From the NCBI RefSeq assembly GCF_003627815.1, contig NZ_CP032698.1, forward strand, positions 7,874,001-7,938,000: 64,000 nt of DNA. Reading direction: 5' to 3'. Under the pieces are notes generated by a model that worked only from the letters and a program-made list of their open reading frames with translations, did no database searches and was not told the origin of the DNA. The DNA comes from Streptomyces hundungensis (GTDB lineage Bacteria; Actinomycetota; Actinomycetes; Streptomycetales; Streptomycetaceae). The position numbers and the translations under genes are program-made. This document shows, in pieces, positions 15,661-24,647 of this stretch. How positions within the stretch are numbered: the first letter of the stretch is position 1; the number at the start of each line of letters is the position of its first letter.

Positions 15661-16752
15661 GTGGCCGAACAACCCCCGTCCGTTCGTCCCGCCGTGGACA
15701 TCCGGGTCGCGTCCGTGCCGGCCGGCCATGTGTATGTGCGCCACTGTTCCGCGCCGGAAGCCGACGGCGTCAGACGTCTTACGGACCCCCGGCCCAACGG
15801 CGCTCCCAGCACCTCGCAGCGCTGGTGGCCGCCCGTCATGCTCGACCCCGACTGGGTGAGCGCCCACCACAAGGACTTCGACGTCTTCCATCTGCACTTC
15901 GGGTTCGACGCCCAGAGTCCGGACCAATTGACCGCTCTCGTGGACACCCTTCGACGGCACGGCAAGCCGCTGGTGTACACGGTGCACGACCTGCGCAACC
16001 CGCATCAGCTCGACCCCGCCACCCACGACGCCGCGTTGAACGTGGTGATCCCCGCCGCCGACCAGCTCATCACGCTCACCCCCGGCGCCGCCGAGGTCAT
16101 CGACCGCCGCTGGAACCGTAAGGCCGACGTCCTACCGCACCCCCATGTGGTGGAGCTGCCCCTGGTGGCCGGTCCCCGGCCCGCCCACGACCAGTTCCGG
16201 GTCGGAGTGCACGCCAAGAGCCTGCGGCCGAACATGGCCGTGCTGCCCGTCGTGCGCGTACTCGCCGACACGATGGCCGAGCTCGCGGACGCGGAGCTCC
16301 AGGTGAACATCCACCGCGAGGTCGCCGATCCGGCCGCCTCCGCCTACAACCCCCAACTGCTCGGTGAACTACGGAAGTTGGCGCACCAGGGCCGACTGAC
16401 GCTGACCATCCACGACTACTTCGACGACGAGCAGCTGTGGGACTACCTGGCGTCGCTCGACCTGTCCGTGCTGCCCTATCTCTTCGGTACGCACTCGGGA
16501 TGGCTGGAGGCGTGCCACGATCTGGGCACCGCCGTCGCGGCCCCGGACTGCGGGTTCTACGCCCAGCAGCGGCCCTGTCTGACCTACGGGCACACCCAGG
16601 AGGGTGGCCTCGACGAGGAGTCCCTGCGCAAGGCCGTGCTGCGGGCGTACGAGGAGAGGCCGGCGCCCCGGGCCACCGAACACCACCGGGCCCGGGAGCG
16701 CGCCGACCTCGCGGCCGCGCACCGCGCCCTCTACACCCGTCTGCTGCGATGA
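15661..16752 (+). CDS. Glycosyltransferase, first gene of a four-gene operon
   Basis: A 363-residue GT-B-type protein. It has FDVFHLHFGFDAQ and LVYTVHDLRNPHQLD (donor/acceptor side of the N-terminal domain) and, in the C-terminal domain, QLWDYLASLDLSVLPYLFGT followed by GWLEACHDLGTAVAAPD, the usual place of nucleotide-sugar binding. The GTG start follows GGAGGAG. It overlaps the next gene by ATGA. No membrane segment. Confidence 0.75.
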   Translation: MAEQPPSVRPAVDIRVASVPAGHVYVRHCSAPEADGVRRLTDPRPNGAPSTSQRWWPPVMLDPDWVSAHHKDFDVFHLHFGFDAQSPDQLTALVDTLRRHGKPLVYTVHDLRNPHQLDPATHDAALNVVIPAADQLITLTPGAAEVIDRRWNRKADVLPHPHVVELPLVAGPRPAHDQFRVGVHAKSLRPNMAVLPVVRVLADTMAELADAELQVNIHREVADPAASAYNPQLLGELRKLAHQGRLTLTIHDYFDDEQLWDYLASLDLSVLPYLFGTHSGWLEACHDLGTAVAAPDCGFYAQQRPCLTYGHTQEGGLDEESLRKAVLRAYEERPAPRATEHHRARERADLAAAHRALYTRLLR

Positions 16753-17816
16753 ACGCGTTGCGGGTGGCTCTGATCGCGTCCGCGCGACATCCGATCAACG
16801 AGCCGTTCGCCGGCGGGCTCGAAGCCCACACCTGGGGGCTGGCCCATGCCCTGACCGGGCGCGGACACGAGGTGGAACTCTTCGCCGCACCCGGCTCCGA
16901 CCCCGCACTCGAAGCACGCGAACTGCCCGTGCGCCGCGTGGTGTTGAGCTCGGCGGCCCGTTCGGACGCCAGCATGCCCAGCACCACATGGATGGAGGAA
17001 CACCACGCCTATCTGGGTCTGATGCTGGACCTGGCACGCGACGGCGAGCACCGCTTCGACGTGGTGCACAACAACAGCCTGCACTATCTGCCCGTGGCGA
17101 TGGCGTCCGCCCTGCGCGTTCCGGTGATCACCACCCTCCACACGCCGCCCACCCCGTGGCTCGAGTCCGCCATCCAGAGCCATGACGCCTGCCCCGTCCT
17201 GTTCACCGCGGTCAGCCAGTTCACCGCCTCGGCCTGGCGGCCGATGGTGCCCGAGGCGCTGGTGGTGCGCAACGGCATCGACACGGACTTCTGGACGCCG
17301 GGCCCGGGCGGCCCCGATCTGGTGTGGTCGGGCCGCATGGTGCCGGAGAAGGGCCCCCATCTGGCCATTCGGGCGGCCCGCGCGGCAGGCGTATCCCTGA
17401 AGCTCGCGGGACCCGTCTCCGACGAGCGCTACTTCGAGGAAGAGGTCGTCCCGCTGCTCGAAGACGGCGTCCAGTACGTCGGCCACCTCGACCGCAAGGA
17501 GCTCGCCGAGCTGCTCGGCACGGCGGCCGCCGCTCTGGTGACGCCGAGCTGGGACGAACCGTACGGCCTGGTGGTCGCCGAGGCGCTGGCCTGCGGCACA
17601 CCCGTCTGCGGGTTCGACCGCGGCGCGCTGGCGGAGATCCTGACACCGGAGTGCGGGCTGCTCGCACCGCCGGGAGACGTGGCCGCCCTCGCCGAACTCA
17701 TCCCTCGGGCCATGCGCCTGGACCGCCGGGCCGCCCGGCGCAGGGCGGAACTGTTCTGCTCGCTCCAGCACACCGCCGACGCCTACACCACCTTGTACGA
17801 GCGGGTGACGAGGTGA
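16749..17816 (+). CDS. Glycosyltransferase family 4 protein
   Basis: A 355-residue GT-B enzyme. The N-terminal GGLEAHTWGLAHAL is the acceptor-side loop of GT4 enzymes; VRNGIDTDFWTP, WSGRMVPEKGPHLAI and SWDEPYGLVVAEALACGTPV (with the EX7E-type glutamates) form the donor site. It transfers a sugar from a nucleotide donor to an unknown acceptor. It overlaps its neighbours by four bases on both sides. Confidence 0.85.
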   Translation: MNALRVALIASARHPINEPFAGGLEAHTWGLAHALTGRGHEVELFAAPGSDPALEARELPVRRVVLSSAARSDASMPSTTWMEEHHAYLGLMLDLARDGEHRFDVVHNNSLHYLPVAMASALRVPVITTLHTPPTPWLESAIQSHDACPVLFTAVSQFTASAWRPMVPEALVVRNGIDTDFWTPGPGGPDLVWSGRMVPEKGPHLAIRAARAAGVSLKLAGPVSDERYFEEEVVPLLEDGVQYVGHLDRKELAELLGTAAAALVTPSWDEPYGLVVAEALACGTPVCGFDRGALAEILTPECGLLAPPGDVAALAELIPRAMRLDRRAARRRAELFCSLQHTADAYTTLYERVTR

Positions 17817-18832
17817 TCGGCTACTACGTCCACCATCAGGGCCGGGGCCATCTCCACCGGGCGCAGTGCATCGCGGCCCATGTCGCGGGCCCGGTGACCG
17901 TGCTGTCCTCGCTGCCGCGGCCCGACAGCTGGCGGGGCCCCTGGGTCTGTCTGCCGCCGGACACCGCGGCCGCTCCCGTCGACCACACCGCCCGAGGCCG
18001 GCTGCACTGGGTTCCCGTGCACCACCGCGGTCATCGCGAACGGATGGGGATCATCGCGGAGTGGATCAGAAGGGAGAACCCCGCGCTGTTCGTCAGCGAC
18101 GTATCGGTGGAGGCCGCCACCATGGCGCGGCTCATGGGGATCCCGGTCGTCGTCGCGGCCATGCGCGGCGACCGCCGGGACAAGGCGCACCGCCTCGGCT
18201 ACGACCTCGCGGACGCGCTGCTCGCGCCCTGGCCCGGCACCCTGCCCGAACCGGGCTGGCCCCCGCACTGGCACGCCAAGACCGTGCACACCGGGAGCAT
18301 TTCGCGCTACGACGGCCGACCGCGCCCCACGGTCGACGGCCACAGGGCAGCCAGCCGCGGCGAAGTCGTGGTGCTGCTCGGTGCGGGCGGCGCCGACGTC
18401 ACCCCCGCGCACCTGAGGGAGGCGGCCCTGGCCACCCCCGACTGGTCCTGGACCCTCCTCGGTGGACCCGGCGCCCCCTGGGTCGAGGACCCCTGGCCAC
18501 TGTTGTGCCGCGCCAGTGTGGTCGTCACCCACGCCGGGCAGAACGCCATCGCGGAATGCGCCGCGGCGCGGGTCCCCGCCGTCGTCATCCCGCAGGACCG
18601 TCCGCACGGTGAACAGCACGCCACGGCAAGGGCGTTGAGGGCGGGGGGCCTGGCCACCGTACGGGACACCTGGCCCGGCGCGCGGGAGTGGCCCGCCCTG
18701 CTCGCGGAAGCCGCCGCCCGGCCGGAGCGCTGGGCCCAGTGGTCTCCCGGCGACGGCGCCGAGCGCGCGGGCCGCCTGCTCACCGACCTGGCCAACCGCG
18801 CCCCGAGGCAGCCCGCATGCGCACCGCGGTGA
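17813..18832 (+). CDS. GT28/MurG-like glycosyltransferase
   Basis: A 339-residue protein. The N-terminus (IGYYVHHQGRGHLHRA) has the glycine/histidine loop of UDP-sugar transferases that act on lipid or small acceptors, and the C-terminal domain has VVVTHAGQNAIAECAAARVP and VVIPQDRPHGEQ, the MurG/GT28 donor-binding signature. Starts with GTG in a GTGA overlap. No N-terminal membrane helix is visible. Confidence 0.8.
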   Translation: MIGYYVHHQGRGHLHRAQCIAAHVAGPVTVLSSLPRPDSWRGPWVCLPPDTAAAPVDHTARGRLHWVPVHHRGHRERMGIIAEWIRRENPALFVSDVSVEAATMARLMGIPVVVAAMRGDRRDKAHRLGYDLADALLAPWPGTLPEPGWPPHWHAKTVHTGSISRYDGRPRPTVDGHRAASRGEVVVLLGAGGADVTPAHLREAALATPDWSWTLLGGPGAPWVEDPWPLLCRASVVVTHAGQNAIAECAAARVPAVVIPQDRPHGEQHATARALRAGGLATVRDTWPGAREWPALLAEAAARPERWAQWSPGDGAERAGRLLTDLANRAPRQPACAPR

Positions 18833-19632
18833 TCACGATCGCCGCCGGCCGGCACCGTCATCTGCTGCTCCAGCAGGACGGACTCTCCCGGGGCGCGCGC
18901 ACCCCCGACCAGTATGTGATCGTCGCCATGGACGATCCGGACATCGGCCCGCTCACCGCCGGCCGAAGGCCCCCACCATGCGTGCTCGACCTGCCGCTGG
19001 CCGAGGGCGGCCTGCCGCTGGCCGCCGCCCGTAACGCGGGGGCGGCTCGGGCCCTCGAAGGCGGCGCGGACCTGCTGGTCTTCCTCGACGTGGACTGTGT
19101 GCCGGGCCCCACCCTCCTGGACCGCTACGCCCAGGTCGCCGAGGACGGCGCGCTGCTGTGCGGAACGGTCGCCTACCTGCCACCCGCGCCACCCGGGGGC
19201 TATGGCCTCGACGCCCTCGCCGACCTGGCCCCGCCCCATCCGGCGCGGCCCGCCCCCGCCGACGGAGAGCTCCGGCGCGGGGGAGACCCCCGCCTCTTCT
19301 GGTCGCTGTCCTTCGCCCTCACCGCCGCCACCTGGAGCCGCGTCGGAGGGTTCTGCGAGTCGTACGCCGGTTACGGCGGTGAGGACACCGACTTCTCCGC
19401 CACGGCGGCCCGGCAGGGAGTGGACCTGTGGTGGGTGGGCGGCGCACCCGCGTACCACCAGCACCATCCGACCCACGATCCACCCGTCCAGCACCTCGAC
19501 GACATCCTGCGCAACGGGGCGCTCTACAAACGGCGTTGGGGGACATGGCCCATGCTCGGATGGCTCCGCGCCTTCGAGGCGCTGGGGCTGGCCGTGCACG
19601 ACCCCGCCGCCGACACCTGGCGCAAACGGTGA
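18817..19632 (+). CDS. Glycosyltransferase family 2 protein
   Basis: A 271-residue GT-A enzyme. LLVFLDVDCVPGP gives the DXD metal site, AAARNAGA the nucleotide-binding loop, and GYGGEDTDFSATAARQG the catalytic ED motif. A C-terminal galactosyltransferase-like part holds GGAPAYHQHHPTHDPP. It starts 16 bases inside the previous gene, so the four transferases form one translational unit, most likely building a single glycan or glycolipid. Confidence 0.8.
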   Translation: MRTAVITIAAGRHRHLLLQQDGLSRGARTPDQYVIVAMDDPDIGPLTAGRRPPPCVLDLPLAEGGLPLAAARNAGAARALEGGADLLVFLDVDCVPGPTLLDRYAQVAEDGALLCGTVAYLPPAPPGGYGLDALADLAPPHPARPAPADGELRRGGDPRLFWSLSFALTAATWSRVGGFCESYAGYGGEDTDFSATAARQGVDLWWVGGAPAYHQHHPTHDPPVQHLDDILRNGALYKRRWGTWPMLGWLRAFEALGLAVHDPAADTWRKR

Positions 19633-19765
19633 GCCCGGGCCACGGTCCCGCCCGCGAATCCCCGCGCCGGACCGGTTCGCCGCCCCCGCCTAGGGCACGC
19701 GCCCACCGTAGGGCAGAAGCGGACACCACCAGCTGTTCGAGCCGGCACACCCACAAGGAGACGCG

Positions 19766-20950
19766 ATGAGGGCACTCACCTGGCACGGCAAGCGCGACGT
19801 ACGCGTGGACACCGTGCCCGACCCCACCATCCAGGACGCGGACGACGTCATCGTCCAGGTGACCACGACCGGACTGTGCGGGTCGGACCTGCACCTCTAC
19901 GAGGTGCTCGGTCCCTTCCTCGACCCGGGGGACATCCTCGGGCACGAGCCCATGGGCATCGTCCAGGAGGTGGGCCCGGACGTCACCTCCCTGAAGCCCG
20001 GAGACCGCGTGGTGATCCCCTTCAACGTCTCGTGCGGCACCTGCTTCATGTGCGACCAGGGCCTCCAGTCGCAGTGCGAGACCACCCAGGTACGCGAACA
20101 CGGCACCGGCGCCTCGCTGTTCGGCTACACCAAGCTCTACGGACAGGTGCCCGGCGGGCAGGCCCAGTACCTGCGGGTCCCGTTCGGGAACACGCTGCCC
20201 ATCCAGGTGCCGCAGGGGCCGTCGGACGACCGCTTCGTCTATCTCTCCGACGTGCTGCCCACGGCCTGGCAGGCGGTCGAGTACGCCGCCATCCCGCCCG
20301 GCGGCAGCGTCGCCGTTCTGGGCCTGGGACCCATCGGCGACATGAGCGCCCGCATCGCCGCCCACCGCGGCGCCGGAACCGTCATCGGCATCGACCTCGT
20401 ACCGGAGCGCCTGGAACGGGCCCGCCGACGCGGCATCCACACCCTCGACCTCCAGGAATGCGGCGACAACCTCACCGACGCCGTACGCGACCTCACCGGG
20501 GGCCGCGGGCCCGACGCCGTCATCGACGCGGTCGGCATGGAGGCACACGGCAGCCGGGTCGCGGCCGCGGCCCAGGGCATGACGTCCCTGCTGCCCGACG
20601 CGCTCGCCTCGGCCATGATGAAGCGCGCCGGAATCGACCGCCTCTCCGCGCTCTACACGGCGATCGACCTCGTCCGCAGGGGAGGGACGATCTCCGTCTC
20701 CGGCGTCTACGGCGGCGCGGCCGACCCGCTGCCGCTGCTCACCATGTTCGACAAGCAGCTGAACCTGCGCATGGGCCAGGCCAACGTCCGACGCTGGGTC
20801 GACGACATCCTCCCCCTCCTCACCGACCAAGACCCCCTGGGCGTCGACGACTTCGCCACGCACCGCCTGACGCTGGAGCAGGCGCCCGACGCGTACGAGA
20901 TGTTCCAGAAGAAGCGCGACGGCGCGGTCAAGGTTCTCTTCACGCCGTGA
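19766..20950 (+). CDS. Zinc-dependent alcohol dehydrogenase (formaldehyde dehydrogenase-like MDR)
   Basis: A 394-residue medium-chain dehydrogenase. GLCGSDLHLYE and GHEPMGIVQEVGPDV carry catalytic-zinc ligands; CGTCFMCDQGLQSQC gives the four structural-zinc cysteines; VAVLGLGPIGDMSARIA is the NAD(P)-binding motif. The length and insertion before the C-terminus resemble glutathione-independent formaldehyde dehydrogenases. The ATG follows AAGGAG. It is 133 bases behind the glycosyltransferases and ends at a strong terminator. Confidence 0.85.
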   Translation: MRALTWHGKRDVRVDTVPDPTIQDADDVIVQVTTTGLCGSDLHLYEVLGPFLDPGDILGHEPMGIVQEVGPDVTSLKPGDRVVIPFNVSCGTCFMCDQGLQSQCETTQVREHGTGASLFGYTKLYGQVPGGQAQYLRVPFGNTLPIQVPQGPSDDRFVYLSDVLPTAWQAVEYAAIPPGGSVAVLGLGPIGDMSARIAAHRGAGTVIGIDLVPERLERARRRGIHTLDLQECGDNLTDAVRDLTGGRGPDAVIDAVGMEAHGSRVAAAAQGMTSLLPDALASAMMKRAGIDRLSALYTAIDLVRRGGTISVSGVYGGAADPLPLLTMFDKQLNLRMGQANVRRWVDDILPLLTDQDPLGVDDFATHRLTLEQAPDAYEMFQKKRDGAVKVLFTP

Positions 20951-20992
20951 ATGGCCCGCAGAACAGGGCGAGTTGAGGAGATCGGAAGTAGG

Positions 20993-21027
20993 GCGGGCGC
21001 CCCACACCACGAGGTGGGGGCGCCCGC
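20993..21027. terminator. Bidirectional hairpin terminator
   Basis: GCGGGCGCCCC (20993-21003) pairs perfectly with GGGGCGCCCGC (21017-21027), extended inward by CACC/GGTG around an ACGA loop with one bulged A. It lies between the convergent dehydrogenase and carboxylate-amine ligase genes. No U-run, as usual in Streptomyces. Confidence 0.85.
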
Positions 21028-21096
21028 CGGGTCGGCAGTTCGCGCCGCGATGTGTGCGCGCCCGCCGGGACGGAAGCGCGAAAGGACCGCCTGCCG

Positions 21097-22218
21097 CTAG
21101 TCGGCGAGCGCCGTGATCCGGGCGCACTCCCGTACCACCGCCTCGAAGCTGCGGTGCTGGCGGTGGATCTCCCGCTGACGGTCCGCGCCGGTGCCCTGTT
21201 CGGTCAGTCGCGACAGGGTGCGTCGAGCGCGTTCCAGGTCGCCGCTCGCGGTCAGCGCGTCCTCGACGTGGGACAGGAGGGACGCGACGACCGCCGACGC
21301 GGGCTTGTCCCGCATCGTGAGCGGGTCGACGAGGGAGTCGCCAAGACCCGAACGGGCGGCCCGCCAGGACGCAAGCCGTAGCAGGCCCGCGCTGACCGGG
21401 GCCGGCGGCCGGCCGGCCCGCCAGTCCGCGGCGGCGGTCTCCACCAGAGCGCGGACGAGCGTGGCGATCAGCACGGTGGTGCTCGGCTGGAGACACACGT
21501 CGGCGACGCGGACCTCCACCGTCGGGTAGCGGGCGGACAGCCGCGCGTCGAAGTAGATCATTCCGTCGTCCCGCAGGGCACCGGTGGCGAGCATCGACTC
21601 GACGTGCCGGTGGTAGCGGTCGGCGGAGCCGAAGATCTCGGTCGGCCCCGCGGAGGGCCAGCGGTTCCAGACCCGGCTGCGGTAGCTGCTGTAGCCGCTG
21701 TCCTCACCCTGCCAGAAGGGCGAGTTCCCGCTGATCGCGGTCAGCACCGACAGCCAGGGCCGGATCCGGTCGAGTACGGCCACGCCCTCCTCGTCGGAGT
21801 CGACGGCCACGTGCACATGGCAGCCGCAGGTGAGCTGCTCGCGGGCGGTGAGCCCGAAGTTCTTCGCCATCCAGACGTGGCGCTCCCCGAGCTCAAGCGA
21901 GGGCTGCACCGGCACGGGCGAGGTGGCCAGGGCGGCGACGGTGGCCCCCGCCTTCTCGGCGCGGGCGGCCGCTTCCCGGCGCCGCGCGATGATCTCTTCC
22001 TCGATGTCGCTCATCGCCGTCAGAGGGCTGGTGGCGAACTCCACCTGTTCCTTCTGGAGCTCCGTCTCGAACTCGTGCTCCTCGGCCTCGCCGCCCTTGG
22101 GGGAGGCCGCCGGTGAGGTGACGACCGGGGAGAGCGCCAGAACCTCACCGGTCCGCGCGCTCACCATGAGCAGCTCTTCTTCAACTCCGACGGTGCGCAT
22201 GCGCAGTCTCCGATCCAT
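21097..22218 (-). CDS. Carboxylate-amine ligase, YbdK/glutamate-cysteine ligase type 2 family
   Basis: A 373-residue GCS2-family enzyme. TVGVEEELLMV at the N-terminus and CGCHVHVAV in the middle are ATP/metal-binding segments of the family, followed by GNSPFWQGEDSGYSSYRSRVW and EVRVADVCLQPS. Relatives join an amine to glutamate or a similar acid with ATP; E. coli YbdK is a weak glutamate-cysteine ligase. The ATG at 22218 may be replaced by one at 22200. The 188 bases upstream hold no clear promoter. Confidence 0.85.
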   Translation of the reverse strand: MDRRLRMRTVGVEEELLMVSARTGEVLALSPVVTSPAASPKGGEAEEHEFETELQKEQVEFATSPLTAMSDIEEEIIARRREAAARAEKAGATVAALATSPVPVQPSLELGERHVWMAKNFGLTAREQLTCGCHVHVAVDSDEEGVAVLDRIRPWLSVLTAISGNSPFWQGEDSGYSSYRSRVWNRWPSAGPTEIFGSADRYHRHVESMLATGALRDDGMIYFDARLSARYPTVEVRVADVCLQPSTTVLIATLVRALVETAAADWRAGRPPAPVSAGLLRLASWRAARSGLGDSLVDPLTMRDKPASAVVASLLSHVEDALTASGDLERARRTLSRLTEQGTGADRQREIHRQHRSFEAVVRECARITALAD

Positions 22219-22406
22219 ACCGGTGCCCAGCTCGGTACTGACGTGTGCCCCGACAGCGCGGAGTCATACGGCAGGACCGGGCGGGCCTCGTCCGGGCGGG
22301 GCCCGGCGCGGGCGGCCGCTTCCCGGCGCGGGTCCGGCGCCGGCGCGGGTCCGCGCCCGGCGGGCGGTGATCGCGGAGCCCGGTCCACCGGCAGCGGGAG
22401 GGGCGG

Positions 22407-22595
22407 CTACACCGGGTCCAGACCCTGGCCGGGCATGCGTCCCGCCTGCTCGCTCTGCTCGTGGGCGCGGCGCGCCTTGTCCGTCAGGCGCTTGCGCTGT
22501 TCCGGGTCGGTGGCCCGCTCGGCCGCCTCTTTCCACTCCCGTGCCCGGGACTCCAACTCCCGTGCGCGGCTGCGGTATTCGTCTCCCACACTCAT
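22407..22595 (-). CDS. Small hydrophilic helical protein (DUF6381-like)
   Basis: 62 residues: MSVGDEYRSRARELESRARE, then EAAERATDPEQRKRLTDKAR and a tail ending GQGLDPV. It is an amphipathic alpha-helical hairpin rich in E, R and A, matching small streptomycete proteins that I recall as DUF6381. Function unknown. The ATG at 22595 follows AGGAGC. Confidence 0.6.
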   Translation of the reverse strand: MSVGDEYRSRARELESRAREWKEAAERATDPEQRKRLTDKARRAHEQSEQAGRMPGQGLDPV

Positions 22596-22863
22596 GATCG
22601 CTCCTGGGTCGGGCGACGGAAGACGCCGGCCGTGTGCCGTGCTCAAGACCGCGCTTCCGTGCCGTTCGACGGCGGCGGCGAATGCCGCCTCGTCGCTGAC
22701 AGCTTGTGCGATGCCGTGACGGGTGGCATCCGGGGTTCGGCCAAGTGCGAAGCGCCCGGGACGGACCGGGGGCCCGCCGTCACGCCCCGCGATGGACGTA
22801 CTGGAAGGACAGTCGCGCCGACCCCCGCGCAGAGTACGCCGAAGCCGAGGGTGAAGAGTCGAA

Positions 22864-23103
22864 TCAGCAGACCTCACCGTGGACGTCGAAGGTGATGTGC
22901 AGCGTCGAGTTGTACGCCATCGACACGGGCAGCCCGTCGAGCGGCAGGTAACTCCCGTTGTACAGAGCGGACTTGGTGCCCGGCTCGAAGAAGAGGGCCC
23001 CACCCCCCGGAGCGCGGGCCGTGCGCAGGGGGAGACCGGGATCGTCCCTTTGGAGCAGGCGTCCGAGATGTCTGGGGATATTCGGGTAGCAGAGCTATGT
23101 CAT
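22864..23103 (-). pseudogene. Small protein-like frame with an amber codon at position 3
   Basis: From ATG at 23103 the frame reads ATG ACA TAG, then runs open for 76 more codons to TGA at 22864. The reading after TAG is protein-like (LCYPNIPRHLGRLL near the start, ALFFEPGTKSALYNGS and SMAYNSTLHITFDV later) with high third-position GC. No ATG or GTG start exists between the TAG and that protein-like stretch. It could be a gene killed by a nonsense mutation, a fragment, or one with a CTG start. No family recognised. It overlaps the leader of the divergent gene at 23164. Confidence 0.4.
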
Positions 23104-23163
23104 CCGGTACCTGCCGGGCGGGGCTCACCCGGTCCCGTCAGCCATCCAGAGGAGTTCGAGCCC

Positions 23164-23394
23164 ATGGTGATCGCTCACCCCACTTCGCAGGTCGTCGCCG
23201 CGGGGCCCGCCACGGCCCTGCTCCTGGTCATCGTGGGACTGGTGGTGGTCGCCGGGCTCCTGGCGATGTTCTGGACCGGGCGCCGCCGAGCCGCCCGCAA
23301 GCCCCCGCCCCCCTCGGCGCCCCAGCCGGGGGCCGACTCCTGGGACACCCCTCCGTCGTCCCCCGGACCCGACGACCACGACGACCGTCGCTAG
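23164..23394 (+). CDS. Small single-pass membrane protein (DUF6479-like)
   Basis: 76 residues: a short N-terminus, one transmembrane helix (about residues 13-37, ATALLLVIVGLVVVAGLLAM), the positive stop-transfer sequence GRRRAARK, then a proline- and aspartate-rich cytoplasmic tail. This resembles small Streptomyces membrane proteins of the DUF6479 type. ATG at 23164 follows GAGGAG. Function unknown. Confidence 0.7.
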   Translation: MVIAHPTSQVVAAGPATALLLVIVGLVVVAGLLAMFWTGRRRAARKPPPPSAPQPGADSWDTPPSSPGPDDHDDRR

Positions 23395-23440
23395 CCGCGC
23401 ACCAGGACCGAGGGGCGGTCCCGTTCGCCCGCCGCAGGGC

Positions 23441-23464
23441 GCATACGTGGGCTCATCGGGGTAC
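23441..23464 (+). promoter_or_regulatory. Sigma-B-type promoter upstream of the SDR gene
   Basis: GCAT (23441-23444), 14 bases, GGGTAC (23459-23464) matches GNNT-N14-16-GGGTAC/T, the pattern described for Streptomyces sigma-B-type promoters. It would give a leader of about 180 bases before the SDR gene at 23653. Confidence 0.45.
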
Positions 23465-23652
23465 CTGGGACGTGTCACCACCCACTGGCACGAAGGCCCC
23501 GGGGAGCTGAGCGAACAGCGGCTCACCGGGCGCGTCCGAGCGCCGTCGAGGTCTGCCGAAGGCTGATCCAACTGTGCGCCGGGCACACCCACCCACGCCC
23601 GGGCCGACGACGCCACCCGATCGTTCCCATGCCCTCCGGAAAGGCGCGACCC

Positions 23653-24540
23653 ATGACCGACCCGACCCGTCGACAGGACCCCACCGACAAGCACCCCCGG
23701 CCCGATCTGCCCCAGCAGGACCAGCCGCACCCCGGCTGGACCGGGCCGATGGATCCCCCGCCGGACCACGGTGAGCAGAGCTACCGGGGCAGCGGTCTGC
23801 TCACCGACCGCAAGACCGTGCTGACGGGCGGCGACTCCGGCATCGGGCGGGCCGTCGCCCTCGCCTACGCGCGGGAGGGCGCCGACGTCCTCTTCACCCA
23901 CCTGCCGGAGGAGGAAGAGGACGCCCGCGAGACCGTGCGTCTGGTGGAGGAGGCGGGACGCCGTGCCATCGCGGTGTCCTGCGACATCCGCGAGGAGCGG
24001 CAGTGCCGGGACCTCATCGACCGGGCGGTCGCCGAGTTCGGGCGCATCGACGTGCTGGTGAACAACGCGGCCTACCAGATGTCCCAGCCCGACGGCATCG
24101 AGGCCATCACCACCGAGCAGTTCGACCGGGTGCTGCACACCAATCTGTACGGCATGTTCTGGCTGACCAAGATGGCCGTGCCCCACATCCCTGCGGGCGG
24201 CTCCGTCATCAACACCACCTCCGTCCAGGCCTACCAGCCCAGCCCCCATCTGCTCGACTACGCCATGACCAAGGGCGCCATCGTCACCTTCACCAAGGGG
24301 CTCGCACAGATGCTGTCCGAACGCGGGATCCGGGTGAACGCCGTGGCGCCCGGGCCGGTGTGGACCCCGCTCATTCCCGCGACGCTGCCGGACACCGCCG
24401 AGTTCGGCAAGCAGGCCCCGCTGGGGCGCCCGGCGCAACCCGCCGAGATGGCACCGGCCTATGTCTTCCTCGCCTGTGAGCACGCGAGCTTCATCACCGC
24501 CGAGGTGATGAACGCGACCGGCGGCTCACCGCTGCCCTAG
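23653..24540 (+). CDS. SDR family oxidoreductase (general stress protein 39/YghA-like)
   Basis: A 295-residue short-chain dehydrogenase with a 45-residue hydrophilic proline-rich N-terminal extension typical of this subgroup. TGGDSGIGRAVALAYAREGA binds NAD(P); NNAAYQ, the serine in NTTSVQAYQ and the YxxxK pair in YAMTK complete the active site; the C-terminus ends GGSPLP. These enzymes are osmotic and general-stress proteins whose substrate is not settled. A sigma-B-type promoter lies upstream and a terminator hairpin follows. Confidence 0.85.
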   Translation: MTDPTRRQDPTDKHPRPDLPQQDQPHPGWTGPMDPPPDHGEQSYRGSGLLTDRKTVLTGGDSGIGRAVALAYAREGADVLFTHLPEEEEDARETVRLVEEAGRRAIAVSCDIREERQCRDLIDRAVAEFGRIDVLVNNAAYQMSQPDGIEAITTEQFDRVLHTNLYGMFWLTKMAVPHIPAGGSVINTTSVQAYQPSPHLLDYAMTKGAIVTFTKGLAQMLSERGIRVNAVAPGPVWTPLIPATLPDTAEFGKQAPLGRPAQPAEMAPAYVFLACEHASFITAEVMNATGGSPLP

Positions 24541-24572
24541 GCCCCCCTCGTAGGGCGGCAGTGGGGTGGAAG

Positions 24573-24604
24573 GCGGGCAGGGCGGCGGGCAAAGCCCTGC
24601 CCGC
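24573..24604. terminator. Hairpin terminator after the SDR gene
   Basis: GCGGGCAGGGC (24573-24583) and GCCCTGCCCGC (24594-24604) pair perfectly over 11 bp around a 10-base loop, 33 bases past the SDR stop. Its position argues that the next gene starts after it. Confidence 0.8.
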
Positions 24605-24647
24605 ATGCGGGCCGCGTGAGCAAAGGGTGCGACCACGGGATGGGACA

